Shown: positions 1-6,138, counted from the first letter of the stretch. The stretch: 7,694 nt of DNA from an uncultured Collinsella sp. (GCA_900541885.1 UQKW01000044.1:1-7694); one strand, 5' to 3'. Notes: generated by a model from the sequence alone, not told the origin. Made by a program: numbers and translations.

Positions 1-55
1 GAGCGTCCGGCTGATAACCGGGAGGTCACAAGTTCGAATCTTGTCAGGTCCACCA
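1..55 (+). tRNA. tRNA-Ile(GAT), 5' part cut off by window edge
   Basis: The 3' portion of an isoleucine tRNA: anticodon GAT at 13-15, T-loop TTCGAAT, and an encoded CCA at 53-55. All 55 visible bases are identical to 225-279 of the complete tRNA-Ile further on, so the gene is duplicated locally. The D-arm start and 5' acceptor strand lie outside the window. Confidence 0.95.
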
Positions 56-66
56 CTTTCTTTCGC

Positions 67-111
67 AATAAACACCCCAGCGAGAGCCGAGTCGCCGCTG
101 GGGTGTTTATT
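67..111 (+). terminator. 16-bp perfect hairpin between tRNA-Ile and tRNA-Ala
   Basis: Arms 67-82 and 96-111 are exact reverse complements (16 bp, with the core CACCCCAGCG pairing CGCTGGGGTG) around a 13-nt loop. The stem ends in GTTTATT, a poor U-tract in the + direction. By symmetry it would also fold on the other strand. It could be a terminator for the upstream tRNA-Ile. However, no promoter is visible between it and tRNA-Ala, which starts 11 nt later, so partial read-through or a processing role is equally possible. Confidence 0.6.
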
Positions 112-122
112 ACTGTCTCCGT

Positions 123-198
123 GGGGGTTTAGCTCAGCTGGGAGAGCGCGGGCTTTGCAAGCCTGAGGTCAGGGGTTCGATCCCCCTAACCTCCACCA
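123..198 (+). tRNA. tRNA-Ala(TGC)
   Basis: A complete 76-nt alanine tRNA with encoded CCA (196-198). The acceptor stem pairs 123-129 with 188-194, including one G-U pair. The anticodon loop is 154-160 with TGC at 156-158, closed by a five-pair stem (149-153 with 161-165). The T-loop is TTCGATC. It ends 4 nt before tRNA-Ile, so the two are surely co-transcribed. This Ala/Ile pair is often found in 16S-23S spacers; no rRNA is visible here. Confidence 0.97.
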
Positions 199-202
199 TG
201 AT

Positions 203-279
203 GGACCTGTAGCTCAGTTGGTTAGAGCGTCCGGCTGATAACCGGGAGGTCACAAGTTCGAATCTTGTCAGGTCCACCA
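203..279 (+). tRNA. tRNA-Ile(GAT), complete
   Basis: A complete 77-nt isoleucine tRNA with encoded CCA (277-279). Acceptor GGACCTG (203-209) pairs with CAGGTCC (269-275); the anticodon is GAT at 237-239 in the loop CTGATAA. It is the last gene of the cluster and is followed by a terminator. Its 3' 55 bases match the partial tRNA at the window start exactly. Confidence 0.97.
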
Positions 280-293
280 TCAAAACTGTGAAG

Positions 294-323
294 AGCCCTG
301 GGGCATTGCCTCGGGGCTTTTTT
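294..323 (+). terminator. Rho-independent terminator of the tRNA cluster
   Basis: The hairpin runs from AGCCC at 294-298 to GGGGCT at 313-318, with inner GGGGC/GCCTC pairing and a 3-nt loop (305-307). It is followed by six T (318-323). It ends the tRNA-Ala/tRNA-Ile transcript. Confidence 0.85.
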
Positions 324-361
324 CTTGTCTGCGATAAATCTCATTTTGGTTTTGTGTGCTG

Positions 362-391
362 TGCGAAAGTTTGGGTAGTATAGCTATTCAA
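362..391 (+). promoter_or_regulatory. Candidate promoter for the DUF151 gene
   Basis: A -35-like TTGTGT (362-367) and a -10-like TAGTAT (386-391) are 18 nt apart, inside the 114-nt gap between the tRNA terminator and the DUF151 start. The upstream terminator means a promoter should be here. The -35 match is only moderate. Confidence 0.4.
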
Positions 392-437
392 TGCGGCGGA
401 CTGCCGCGTGTTAACCGCTACGTACCGGAGGTGTTCC

Positions 438-938
438 ATGGTTCGTGTCGACATAGAGACCATCGTCATGGCCGCCGGTCCCGTGCCATCGCTTATCGTG
501 CTTCGCGAGCGCTGCAGCAAATCGGACTCGCCCGCGCCACTGCGTTCCCTTTCCATTCAGACTGGTTCGTTTGAAGCTGCTGCCATCAGCCGCGGCATCG
601 ATAGCGGTCGCGCCGAGCGCCCGATTACCCATGACCTGTTGCTCGATACTGTTGGTGCCCTGGGTGCCAAGCTCGAACGCATCGAAATCGTTCGCGCCGA
701 GCCGCCCGTGTTTTACGCGACGGTTGTCGTGTTGGCCGATGGCAACGAGCATAAGATCGATGCGCGTCCGAGCGACGCCATCGCCCTCGCCGTACGCAGT
801 AATGCCCCCATGTTCGTTGAAGACGACATCATGAATCGCCTGGGCACTGTTTCTACCCACGCCGAGGAAGTCGACGACGAGCAGGAGTTCGAGAAGTTCG
901 ACGAGTTCGTCCATACGCTCTCCCCCGATGACTTCTAA
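438..938 (+). CDS. DUF151 / bifunctional nuclease family protein
   Basis: A 166-residue protein of the DUF151 family. Members are small globular cytoplasmic proteins, some annotated as bifunctional (DNase/RNase) nucleases; the activity of this protein is inferred from family only. The family pattern is clear along the whole length: an N-terminal strand ending in PSLIVLRE (17-24), GSFEAAAIS in the first third (43-51), RPITHDLLLD (61-70), and the signature DARPSDAIALAVR (108-120). The C-terminal tail is acidic (143-166), probably flexible. The start at 438 is preferred over an in-frame ATG at 408 because a good ribosome binding site, GGAGGTG, lies just upstream (427-433), and the family similarity begins about here. 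It heads a + strand series of four genes. The next ATG directly abuts its TAA, which suggests translational coupling. The length is normal for the family. Confidence 0.85.
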   Translation: MVRVDIETIVMAAGPVPSLIVLRERCSKSDSPAPLRSLSIQTGSFEAAAISRGIDSGRAERPITHDLLLDTVGALGAKLERIEIVRAEPPVFYATVVVLADGNEHKIDARPSDAIALAVRSNAPMFVEDDIMNRLGTVSTHAEEVDDEQEFEKFDEFVHTLSPDDF

Positions 939-1328
939 ATGCGGGGCGTCCAGGTTGCGGAGCGTTCGCTGATGGCCGGCGGTATGTCGGCTGAGGCGGC
1001 TGCGATCGCCCGCGAGGCCCAGATGCGCTCGGAGGCTTCTGAGGCGGCTCGCATTGCCTATGTGACGCAGGCCCGCACGCTTCGCGAGCGCCGCGGCTCG
1101 TTTATCAAGATGGTTGTCGTCTCCGTCCTTGTCGCGGCAATCTGCTCGCGCCTTCGTGGTACAGTTGGTGCGCTTGGGTTTTCGATCTCTACGGGCCTTG
1201 TGATCTGGGGTGTGGTCGATGCGGTAATGCTGACCAGTCAGATCAAGGTGCTCGACAAGCGCGCAGCGGACATGATGCGCGCCCGCGACGCTGCCGCCAG
1301 GATCGCCGCCGAGGCACAAGAACTGTAA
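939..1328 (+). CDS. Small two-helix membrane protein, unknown function
   Basis: I do not recognise this 129-residue protein. It has an Ala/Glu/Arg-rich N-terminal segment (about 15-52) that should form an amphipathic helix or coiled coil. Two hydrophobic helices follow (about 55-72 and 75-98) as a hairpin separated by the basic turn SRLRG. A charged Ala/Arg-rich C-terminal helix (about 103-127) ends the protein. The pattern suggests a membrane hairpin with both helical ends on the cytoplasmic side, which is inference. The ATG at 939 touches the stop of the DUF151 gene but has no clear ribosome binding site. The ATG at 972 has GGAG 9 nt upstream and may be the true start, removing 11 residues. 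The downstream gene starts 30 nt after its stop, so the three genes are probably one operon. No enzyme motif is visible. Confidence 0.7.
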   Translation: MRGVQVAERSLMAGGMSAEAAAIAREAQMRSEASEAARIAYVTQARTLRERRGSFIKMVVVSVLVAAICSRLRGTVGALGFSISTGLVIWGVVDAVMLTSQIKVLDKRAADMMRARDAAARIAAEAQEL

Positions 1329-1358
1329 TGACGCCAGACTCGATGGGAAGGTCTAAAG

Positions 1359-1808
1359 ATGGCACAGGATATGCAGGACGCCGGTAACGTCTCCGCCGAG
1401 CTCGACGCCATGGTGTGCGATCTGATCGGCGCGTTCTTGGACGACCTTGCCGCCGGTGAAAACCCTGGCGTGGTCGTGGCAATTGAGGACGCCGCTTCCA
1501 ACCGTTATCTGGCGGCGCTCGACGAGGACGGCGAAGAGGCGTGCCTCGAGGCGGCCACCAACTTTATCTCCGAGCACAAGATGGGTCTTAAGGACGAGGG
1601 CCTGGGCCGTATCGCTCGCTATGCCATCGGCTACACCGGCTGCGTCGAGATTGACGGCGGCTATCACGATGCTCTGCTCGTGAGCTTCTTCGAAACCACG
1701 CTCGAGAGCGGTTTTTCGGCATATGTGCTGTATGAGGGCATGGGCGCCGGCGATGGTTTTATGTGGAGCGACCCTGAACCTGCAGGTGAGGAAACCCCTC
1801 TCATCTAA
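1359..1808 (+). CDS. Acidic conserved-looking protein, unknown function
   Basis: A 149-residue, strongly acidic, soluble-looking protein that I cannot assign to a family. The start is well supported: GGGAAGG (1345-1351) lies 7 nt before the ATG. The sequence alternates helix-like stretches (12-32, 57-73) with possible strands (VVVAIED 38-44, RYLAAL 49-54, CVEIDG 95-100, ALLVSFF 105-111, FSAYVLYEG 119-127). This is consistent with a compact alpha/beta domain. The Pro/Glu-rich C-terminal tail looks disordered. There is no signal peptide and no transmembrane segment. It follows the two-helix protein by 30 nt and precedes typA by 117 nt, so it may be the last gene of the DUF151 operon. I see no convincing terminator between it and typA, so read-through into typA is possible. 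Confidence 0.75.
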   Translation: MAQDMQDAGNVSAELDAMVCDLIGAFLDDLAAGENPGVVVAIEDAASNRYLAALDEDGEEACLEAATNFISEHKMGLKDEGLGRIARYAIGYTGCVEIDGGYHDALLVSFFETTLESGFSAYVLYEGMGAGDGFMWSDPEPAGEETPLI

Positions 1809-1925
1809 AATCGCTAAAATAAACGAGTTTTCGGTAAAAGGCTCAATATTCCCGCCGAGCGTTGCATTGCTGGGTGGGTCGCATACGCGTGCCGGTTGTA
1901 TATAGATAGAAGATAGGGGAACTAC

Positions 1926-3764
1926 ATGCGCGTAGACAATCTGAGGAACATCGCCATCATCGCTCACGTCGACCACGGCAAGACGACGATGGTCGACAAG
2001 CTCCTGCGTGCCACGGACGCCTTCCGTGCCAACCAGCAGGTCGAGGACCGCGTCCTGGATTCCAACGACCAGGAGCGCGAGCGCGGCATTACGATTCTCG
2101 CCAAGAACATTTCTATCGAGTACAAGGACGTCAAGATCAACGTCATCGACACCCCGGGCCACGCCGACTTTGGCGGCGAGGTCGAGCGCGTGCTGCGTAT
2201 GGCCGACGGCGCCCTGCTGCTGGTCGACGCCTTTGAGGGCCCCATGCCCCAGACCCGCTTCGTGCTGCGTCACGCTATCGACACCGGCCTTAAGATCATG
2301 ATCGTCATCAACAAGATCGACCGTCCGGGCGCCAACCCCGAGAAGGCCTACAACGACTGCCTGGACCTCATGGCCGACCTGGGCGCCACCGACGACCAGC
2401 TTGAGTTCGCCATGGAGCACGTGGTCTACGCCAGCGCCATGAACGGCTTTGCCCGCCTTGACCCCAACGACGGCAACATGGACATGTACCCGCTGCTCGA
2501 CATGATCATCGACGACATGCCTGCGCCCGAGGTTGACGAGAACGCCCCGCTGGCCATGCAGTGCGTGACCATCGACCACTCCAACTTCGTCGGTCGCATC
2601 GGTATCGGCCGCGTGTACTCTGGCACCATCCACCAGGGCGACCAGATTCTGGTCGTCAAGAACGACGGCTCCAGCGCCACCGCTACCGTCAAGCAGCTCT
2701 TTACCTTCGACTACCTGGGCCGCACCGAGTGCCAGGAAGTCGGCGCCGGCGATATCGCTGCTGTCGTGGGTATTGACCGCACCGATATCGGCGATGTCTA
2801 CACCGATCCCGAGAACCCCGTCGAGCTCGAGCCCATCGAGATCGACCCGCCGACCCTGTCCATCGTCTTTGAGGCTTCGACCTCCCCGCTCGTCGGCCGT
2901 GACGGCGACATCGTGGGCGCCCGTCAGCTTAAGGAGCGCCTGTTCAACGAGGCCGAGAACAACGTGACCATGAAGATCGAGGAGCTCGAGGACAAGAGCG
3001 GCGTCGAGGTCTCGGGCCGCGGCATTCTGCACCTGTCTGTTCTGATGGAGTCCATGCGCCGCGAGGGCTTTGAGTTCCAGGTCGGCCGTCCCCGCGTTCT
3101 GTTTAAGAAGGACGAGAACGGTAACAAGATGGAGCCCGTCGAGCAGGCCGTCGTCGAGTGCCCGGACGAATATTCGGGCAAGGTCGTTGAGGTCTTCGGT
3201 ACCTCCGGCGGCATCATGACGAGCATGGATACCTCGGGCATCGTGACGCACCTTGAGTTTAAGATCCCGACGCGTGGCATCATGGGCCTTAAGAACCGCA
3301 TCATGAACGTCACCCACGGCGAGGGCGTGTTCTACCACACCTTCCTGGAGTACGGCCCCTATGCCGGCGAGATCGGCAACCGTCAGAACGGCGCCATGAT
3401 CTCCATGACCACCGAGAAGGCCGTTGCCTACGCTCTGGGTACGCTGCAGGAGCGCGGCCAGCTGTTCGTTGAGCCGGGCACCGAGTGCTACGAGGGCATG
3501 ATCGTGGGCGAGCGCAGCAAGGCCGGCGACATGGTCGTCAACATCGCCCGTACCAAGAACCTGGGCAACCAGCGTTCCTCGACCTCCGATATCTCCGTCC
3601 AGCTGGTGCCGCCTCGCACCTTCTCGCTGGAGGAGGCGCTGGAGTATATCGCCGACGACGAGCTGGTCGAGATTACTCCCAAGAACATCCGCCTGCGCAA
3701 GCGTCTGCTCAACGCCACCGACCGCAAGAAGGCTGCCGTCCGCGCCGGCCAGGTCAACAAATAA
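1926..3764 (+). CDS. typA: Translational GTPase TypA/BipA
   Basis: A 612-residue ribosome-associated GTPase of the TypA/BipA family. The family acts in 50S subunit assembly and in growth under stress or cold. All GTPase motifs are intact: G1 AHVDHGKT (13-20), switch I RGITI (53-57), G3 DTPGH (75-79), G4 NKID (129-132) and G5 SAMNG (170-174). They are followed by a beta-barrel domain II (about 205-300), EF-G-like domains (about 305-480) and the TypA-specific C-terminal domain. That domain contains RSSTSDISVQLVPPR (about 550-565) and the typical TPKNIRLRKR end. The length is normal. The ATG at 1926 has AGGGGA upstream, ending 6 nt before it. A TATATA/TATAGA stretch at 1899-1906 could be a -10 box but has no good -35. 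Codons are almost all C- or G-ending, as expected for a highly expressed gene. A strong terminator follows 27 nt after the stop. Confidence 0.97.
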   Translation: MRVDNLRNIAIIAHVDHGKTTMVDKLLRATDAFRANQQVEDRVLDSNDQERERGITILAKNISIEYKDVKINVIDTPGHADFGGEVERVLRMADGALLLVDAFEGPMPQTRFVLRHAIDTGLKIMIVINKIDRPGANPEKAYNDCLDLMADLGATDDQLEFAMEHVVYASAMNGFARLDPNDGNMDMYPLLDMIIDDMPAPEVDENAPLAMQCVTIDHSNFVGRIGIGRVYSGTIHQGDQILVVKNDGSSATATVKQLFTFDYLGRTECQEVGAGDIAAVVGIDRTDIGDVYTDPENPVELEPIEIDPPTLSIVFEASTSPLVGRDGDIVGARQLKERLFNEAENNVTMKIEELEDKSGVEVSGRGILHLSVLMESMRREGFEFQVGRPRVLFKKDENGNKMEPVEQAVVECPDEYSGKVVEVFGTSGGIMTSMDTSGIVTHLEFKIPTRGIMGLKNRIMNVTHGEGVFYHTFLEYGPYAGEIGNRQNGAMISMTTEKAVAYALGTLQERGQLFVEPGTECYEGMIVGERSKAGDMVVNIARTKNLGNQRSSTSDISVQLVPPRTFSLEEALEYIADDELVEITPKNIRLRKRLLNATDRKKAAVRAGQVNK

Positions 3765-3791
3765 GCGCTGGACTTTATAGCGTCTAACAAG

Positions 3792-3826
3792 AAAGGGCGT
3801 CGACCGTAATGGTCGGCGCCCTTTTT
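3792..3826 (+). terminator. Strong terminator after typA, probably bidirectional
   Basis: A 14-bp stem (3792-3805 with 3811-3824, containing one G-U pair) has the 5-nt loop GTAAT and five T at 3822-3826. Read on the - strand the stem is followed by TTTCTTGTT, so it may also stop transcripts arriving from the convergent bactofilin-like gene. Confidence 0.92.
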
Positions 3827-3853
3827 GGTTCAGGGGGCAGGTTCGTTTGCGCC

Positions 3854-3882
3854 GCCACAAAGGTGCTTGGCATCTTTGTGGC
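3854..3882. other. 13-bp hairpin between convergent genes
   Basis: Arms 3854-3866 and 3870-3882 pair along their whole length (GCCACAAAG with CTTTGTGGC, then one G-U and three more pairs) around a 3-nt loop. Neither strand has a T-tract after it, so it is not a classical terminator. It lies just past the stop of the - strand gene and 27 nt beyond the typA terminator. It may protect or process the 3' end of the - strand transcript. Confidence 0.6.
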
Positions 3883-3891
3883 AGTTAGCTG

Positions 3892-5037
3892 CTAAGCGGT
3901 GGGGAGTCCCGGCGTGTTAGTCGGCTGCTGCGGCTTGAGGCGGGCGTTGCGCCAGATGATCTGGATGATGTAGCCGAGCATAAAGACAAAGGCCACACCG
4001 CTGATGAAGCCGCCTACGAGGGGAAGCCCTGTGAGGGCGCCTGCGGCGATGCCACCCACGGCTGCCATGGCGTAGCGGTTTTGGCTGTGTCCGACCATGC
4101 GGGCGATCGCGCACCCCGCAAAGGCGTTCGACACCAATGCGATGCCGATAACGCCGCACATGAGGGCTCCGGCAAGCGATAGACCAGCGATGGAGATAAT
4201 CAGCAGTAGGACGGCGGGGACGATAGCAATCGTGCCCAGAAGACCGCTCACCCACAGGGGCGTGGGGCGCTGGTGGAGCATGCCGGCGGCGCTGGCGGTC
4301 GCGCGCGGAAAGACGAGCTCGAGTAGCAGGGCGACAAAGCAGGTGGAAAGCGCCGCGGCGACGGTGCCGCCGATGACATCGTTAACGGTGGAAGTATCCT
4401 CGTTTTCGGTGCGGTCGATCTTGAGCGCACCGAGAACGGCTCCCGCGGCACGCTCGGGGTCCTCGGAGACGTGAGCGTTCACGGTGCCGGTGATGCGGGC
4501 GTTCTTGCCCAGGATGAGCTTGTCGGCCCAAACCTCGACATCGCCATCGACGGTGCCGTCGATGGTTACCGTATCGCCTGCAAGTGCTGCCGACTTGGTG
4601 GAGCCTCGCAGGGCAACCGTCTCGCCTATCGCATAGAAACAGTTGGCAGAGCTGTCGGTGTTGAGCACAACGTGCTGACCGGCCACCGTGGCGCTGCCAT
4701 TAACCGTGGTCTTGGCGATATCGATGGTGCGTGCCGCCAGACGGACGGCACCGCCCACCGTGCAGTCGCGAATCGAGAGGGTATCGCCCGCGGCGATGAT
4801 ATCGCGGTCGATAGAGACATCGTCCAGTTCGAGACTCTGACCGGCCCAATACAGGTCGCCTTCGACACCGGACGGATTAGAGTCGTTGTCGGTTGCAAGT
4901 ACGTTGCCTGCCGTGTCCGTGCCGGCAAATGACGCCGTGGGAAGAGCGATGAGCGCGAGCGCGATGAGTGTGAATGCCATAAGCAGGCAGCGACGCATCT
5001 TGTGTGACGGCGCCGCCGCGGTTTGATTGAAAGCCAT
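3892..5037 (-). CDS. Exported bactofilin-like beta-helix protein with membrane tail
   Basis: A 381-residue envelope protein. Residues 14-38 form a signal peptide: KMRR, a long Leu/Ala/Ile core, then ASFA with likely cleavage after Ala38. Residues about 57-190 are short strand repeats of the type 'GD..., AGDTLSI, GTVDGDVEV, ITGTV'. This is the right-handed beta-helix pattern of bactofilins ('polymer-forming cytoskeletal' annotations). A polar linker (191-220) leads to a hydrophobic C-terminal half with about five membrane segments (221-243, 262-284, 285-312, 322-340, 342-362) rich in Gly and Ala. The beta-helix should therefore lie outside the membrane, unlike cytoplasmic bactofilins; this is inference from the signal peptide. 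Its role is unknown, perhaps surface scaffolding or envelope stress. The start is supported by AAGGA 6 nt upstream (5044-5048). It is convergent with typA and follows the TRIC gene by 107 nt. Confidence 0.8.
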   Translation of the reverse strand: MAFNQTAAAPSHKMRRCLLMAFTLIALALIALPTASFAGTDTAGNVLATDNDSNPSGVEGDLYWAGQSLELDDVSIDRDIIAAGDTLSIRDCTVGGAVRLAARTIDIAKTTVNGSATVAGQHVVLNTDSSANCFYAIGETVALRGSTKSAALAGDTVTIDGTVDGDVEVWADKLILGKNARITGTVNAHVSEDPERAAGAVLGALKIDRTENEDTSTVNDVIGGTVAAALSTCFVALLLELVFPRATASAAGMLHQRPTPLWVSGLLGTIAIVPAVLLLIISIAGLSLAGALMCGVIGIALVSNAFAGCAIARMVGHSQNRYAMAAVGGIAAGALTGLPLVGGFISGVAFVFMLGYIIQIIWRNARLKPQQPTNTPGLPTA

Positions 5038-5049
5038 GGTTGATCCTTT

Positions 5050-5076
5050 TGTTAGGTGTTCGGCATATACCTAACA
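5050..5076 (-). promoter_or_regulatory. Inverted repeat just upstream of the bactofilin-like gene
   Basis: TGTTAGGT (5050-5057) and ACCTAACA (5069-5076) are perfect 8-bp inverted repeats 11 nt apart. The repeat abuts the ribosome binding site of the - strand gene. It could be an operator or a leader hairpin that controls ribosome access. A palindrome GGGTACCC follows at 5077-5084. No convincing -35/-10 pair is visible here, which would fit a promoter needing an activator. Confidence 0.5.
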
Positions 5077-5144
5077 GGGTACCCAACGTGCGGGCGCTCT
5101 AAAAGAACCTCTCGGTTGCATTTCGAAGGATGAGCCCGCGCTAC

Positions 5145-5834
5145 CTACTTTTTGCGATGCAAAAAGCGCGCGATGTCTTCTTCGGTGGGGCTTTTGATGT
5201 CAAAGCGCAGCGAGAGCCAGCGCAGACCCATGGTCACGACAACGCATACGATCAGCGCGGCGACATTGCTCATGATGCCGCTCATAACGAGACACACGTA
5301 GCTTGTCGATCCGGCGATGGCAGCGATGGCATAAAAGTTAGTACGTTGGAAAATGCCCGGAACCACGCCCATAAAGCCGTCGCGCAACATGCCGCCGCCC
5401 ACCGCGGTAAAAAAGCCCATCATGATGCACACCGCCGGTGCAAAGCCGTAGACCAGCGCCTTGTCCGCTCCGGTGGCGGCATAGATGCCGACCGAGATGA
5501 TGTCGAGCAGGGGAATGAGTTTTTCGGGTTTGTCGACGATTGCCGGGAAAATGTAGATGATGGCTGCCGTGGCGATGGAAAGCGGCAGTGCCATCGGCTG
5601 GTTGAGGATGTAGACGTTGCCCACCTGCAGCGTCATATCGCGCAAAAGACCGCCGCCCAGACCGCAGACCACCGCGAGCGCGACCGCGCCCACCAGGTCG
5701 AGCTTGTGCTCGCGCGCAACCAGTACACCCGAGATCGATGCAGCGACAACAGCGAACATCTCGAGCCAAAACGGAATGGCGACCATGGCATCCGATGCAT
5801 GTGAGGTAATGGTCATAGCGGCGACGACGGGCAA
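5145..5834 (-). CDS. TRIC / UPF0126 family membrane channel protein
   Basis: A prokaryotic TRIC family protein (UPF0126, relatives YicG and YadS). These form trimeric seven-helix cation channels in the cytoplasmic membrane. It carries the family's internal duplication. Counting from the ATG at 5816, the first repeat has GLGGGLLRD (52-60) and the second AVGGGMLRD (138-146), each after a hydrophobic helix and an acidic/basic turn (KLD at 38-40, ADK at 117-119). About seven membrane helices are visible. The frame stays open upstream to 6095, but that extension runs through the palindromic repeat and is not family-like. Start choice: TTG at 5834 has AAAGGA 7 nt upstream, giving 229 residues; ATG at 5816 (223 residues) and ATG at 5786 lack a clear site. 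The C-terminal tail is charged. Downstream is only a weak 4-bp hairpin with CTTTTAG (around 5099-5117). Confidence 0.88.
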   Translation of the reverse strand: MPVVAAMTITSHASDAMVAIPFWLEMFAVVAASISGVLVAREHKLDLVGAVALAVVCGLGGGLLRDMTLQVGNVYILNQPMALPLSIATAAIIYIFPAIVDKPEKLIPLLDIISVGIYAATGADKALVYGFAPAVCIMMGFFTAVGGGMLRDGFMGVVPGIFQRTNFYAIAAIAGSTSYVCLVMSGIMSNVAALIVCVVVTMGLRWLSLRFDIKSPTEEDIARFLHRKK

Positions 5835-5969
5835 GATGGGGTCCTTTGGATTACGGATTTGGACAATGCCCGTACATAGTACATGTTCGGCGCCGATTGC
5901 GACCCTATTGCTCGGCAAACGGTCGGGACTGGGTGGGGGCATGGCGTTGCTGGAATGCCAGGGGTCCAG

Positions 5970-6046
5970 AACATGTACGTCACCCTCCAAAAACGACATT
6001 TTCCGACATCTTTGGAGGCTGACGTACATGTTTGGATTGAGCTCAC
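5970..6046 (+). repeat. Left inverted repeat (77 bp) with internal palindrome
   Basis: This aligns with the reverse complement of 7157-7232 with four mismatches and one 1-nt gap. Its first 63 bases form a palindrome: arms 5970-5991 and 6011-6032 pair at 21 of 22 positions around a 19-nt loop. The loop holds CGACAT twice (5994-5999 and 6004-6009), 10 bp apart. The inner end continues as TTTGGATTGAGCTCAC, shared with the right copy. Confidence 0.9.
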
Positions 6047-6053
6047 AGCATGA

Positions 6054-6071
6054 GTGAGTTGATTTACTCAC
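6054..6071 (+). promoter_or_regulatory. GTGAGT/ACTCAC inverted repeat upstream of the nuclease gene
   Basis: GTGAGT (6054-6059) and ACTCAC (6066-6071) are a perfect 6-bp inverted repeat with a 6-nt spacer. This is a good shape for a dimeric repressor site. It lies just inside the left repeat and 68 nt before the gene start. A TATATT at 6078-6083 is a possible -10 box, but no well-spaced -35 accompanies it. Confidence 0.4.
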
Positions 6072-6073
6072 AT

Positions 6074-6118
6074 CCGGTATATTTCCCCACTTCAACGGAC
6101 ATAAGAGTTGGATACCGG
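6074..6118 (+). promoter_or_regulatory. Nested leader hairpin before the nuclease gene
   Basis: CCGGTAT (6074-6080) pairs perfectly with ATACCGG (6112-6118). Inside them CAAC pairs with GTTG around a 10-nt loop. If transcribed, this makes a two-tier stem ending 20 nt before the start codon. It could be a leader control element; function is not shown by the sequence. Confidence 0.35.
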
Positions 6119-6138
6119 CTCAGAGCGAGAGGCCCTCA

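Larger units (their letters stand above)
5835..6138. other. Intergenic region between divergent TRIC and nuclease genes
   Basis: This 304-nt gap holds the left copy of the inverted repeat (5970-6046) and leader inverted repeats of the nuclease gene. The part nearer TRIC has GTACATAGTACATGTT (5872-5887), whose last eight bases also occur in the arms of the palindromic repeats. It also has a small hairpin, TGGCGTT pairing AATGCCA (5942-5948 with 5954-5960). No promoter is convincing on either strand. Confidence 0.6.

Noticed and set aside
411..1319. 302-codon open frame on the - strand opposite the DUF151 gene
   Set aside because: His/Arg/Asp-rich low-quality peptide antisense to a clear DUF151 family protein.
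1353..3860. 835-codon open frame on the - strand across the acidic protein gene and typA
   Set aside because: It is a mirror of typA: extreme C/G third-position bias removes stop codons from the opposite strand. The peptide is Val/Leu/Asp/Gly-rich with no domain, and typA is unmistakable.
5130..5804. 224-codon + strand frame opposite the TRIC gene
   Set aside because: His/Asp/Arg-rich peptide typical of an antisense shadow; the - strand frame has both TRIC signature repeats.
5926..5967. Possible 5' half of a disrupted tRNA-Ser left of the cassette
   Set aside because: There is a small hairpin and loose resemblance (GGTGG, GAATGC), but the acceptor and anticodon arm do not align, so I cannot support it.
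5970..6032. Rho-independent terminator
   Set aside because: The stem is long, but there is no T-tract on either side and the 19-nt structured loop is conserved, so a repeat element explains it better.
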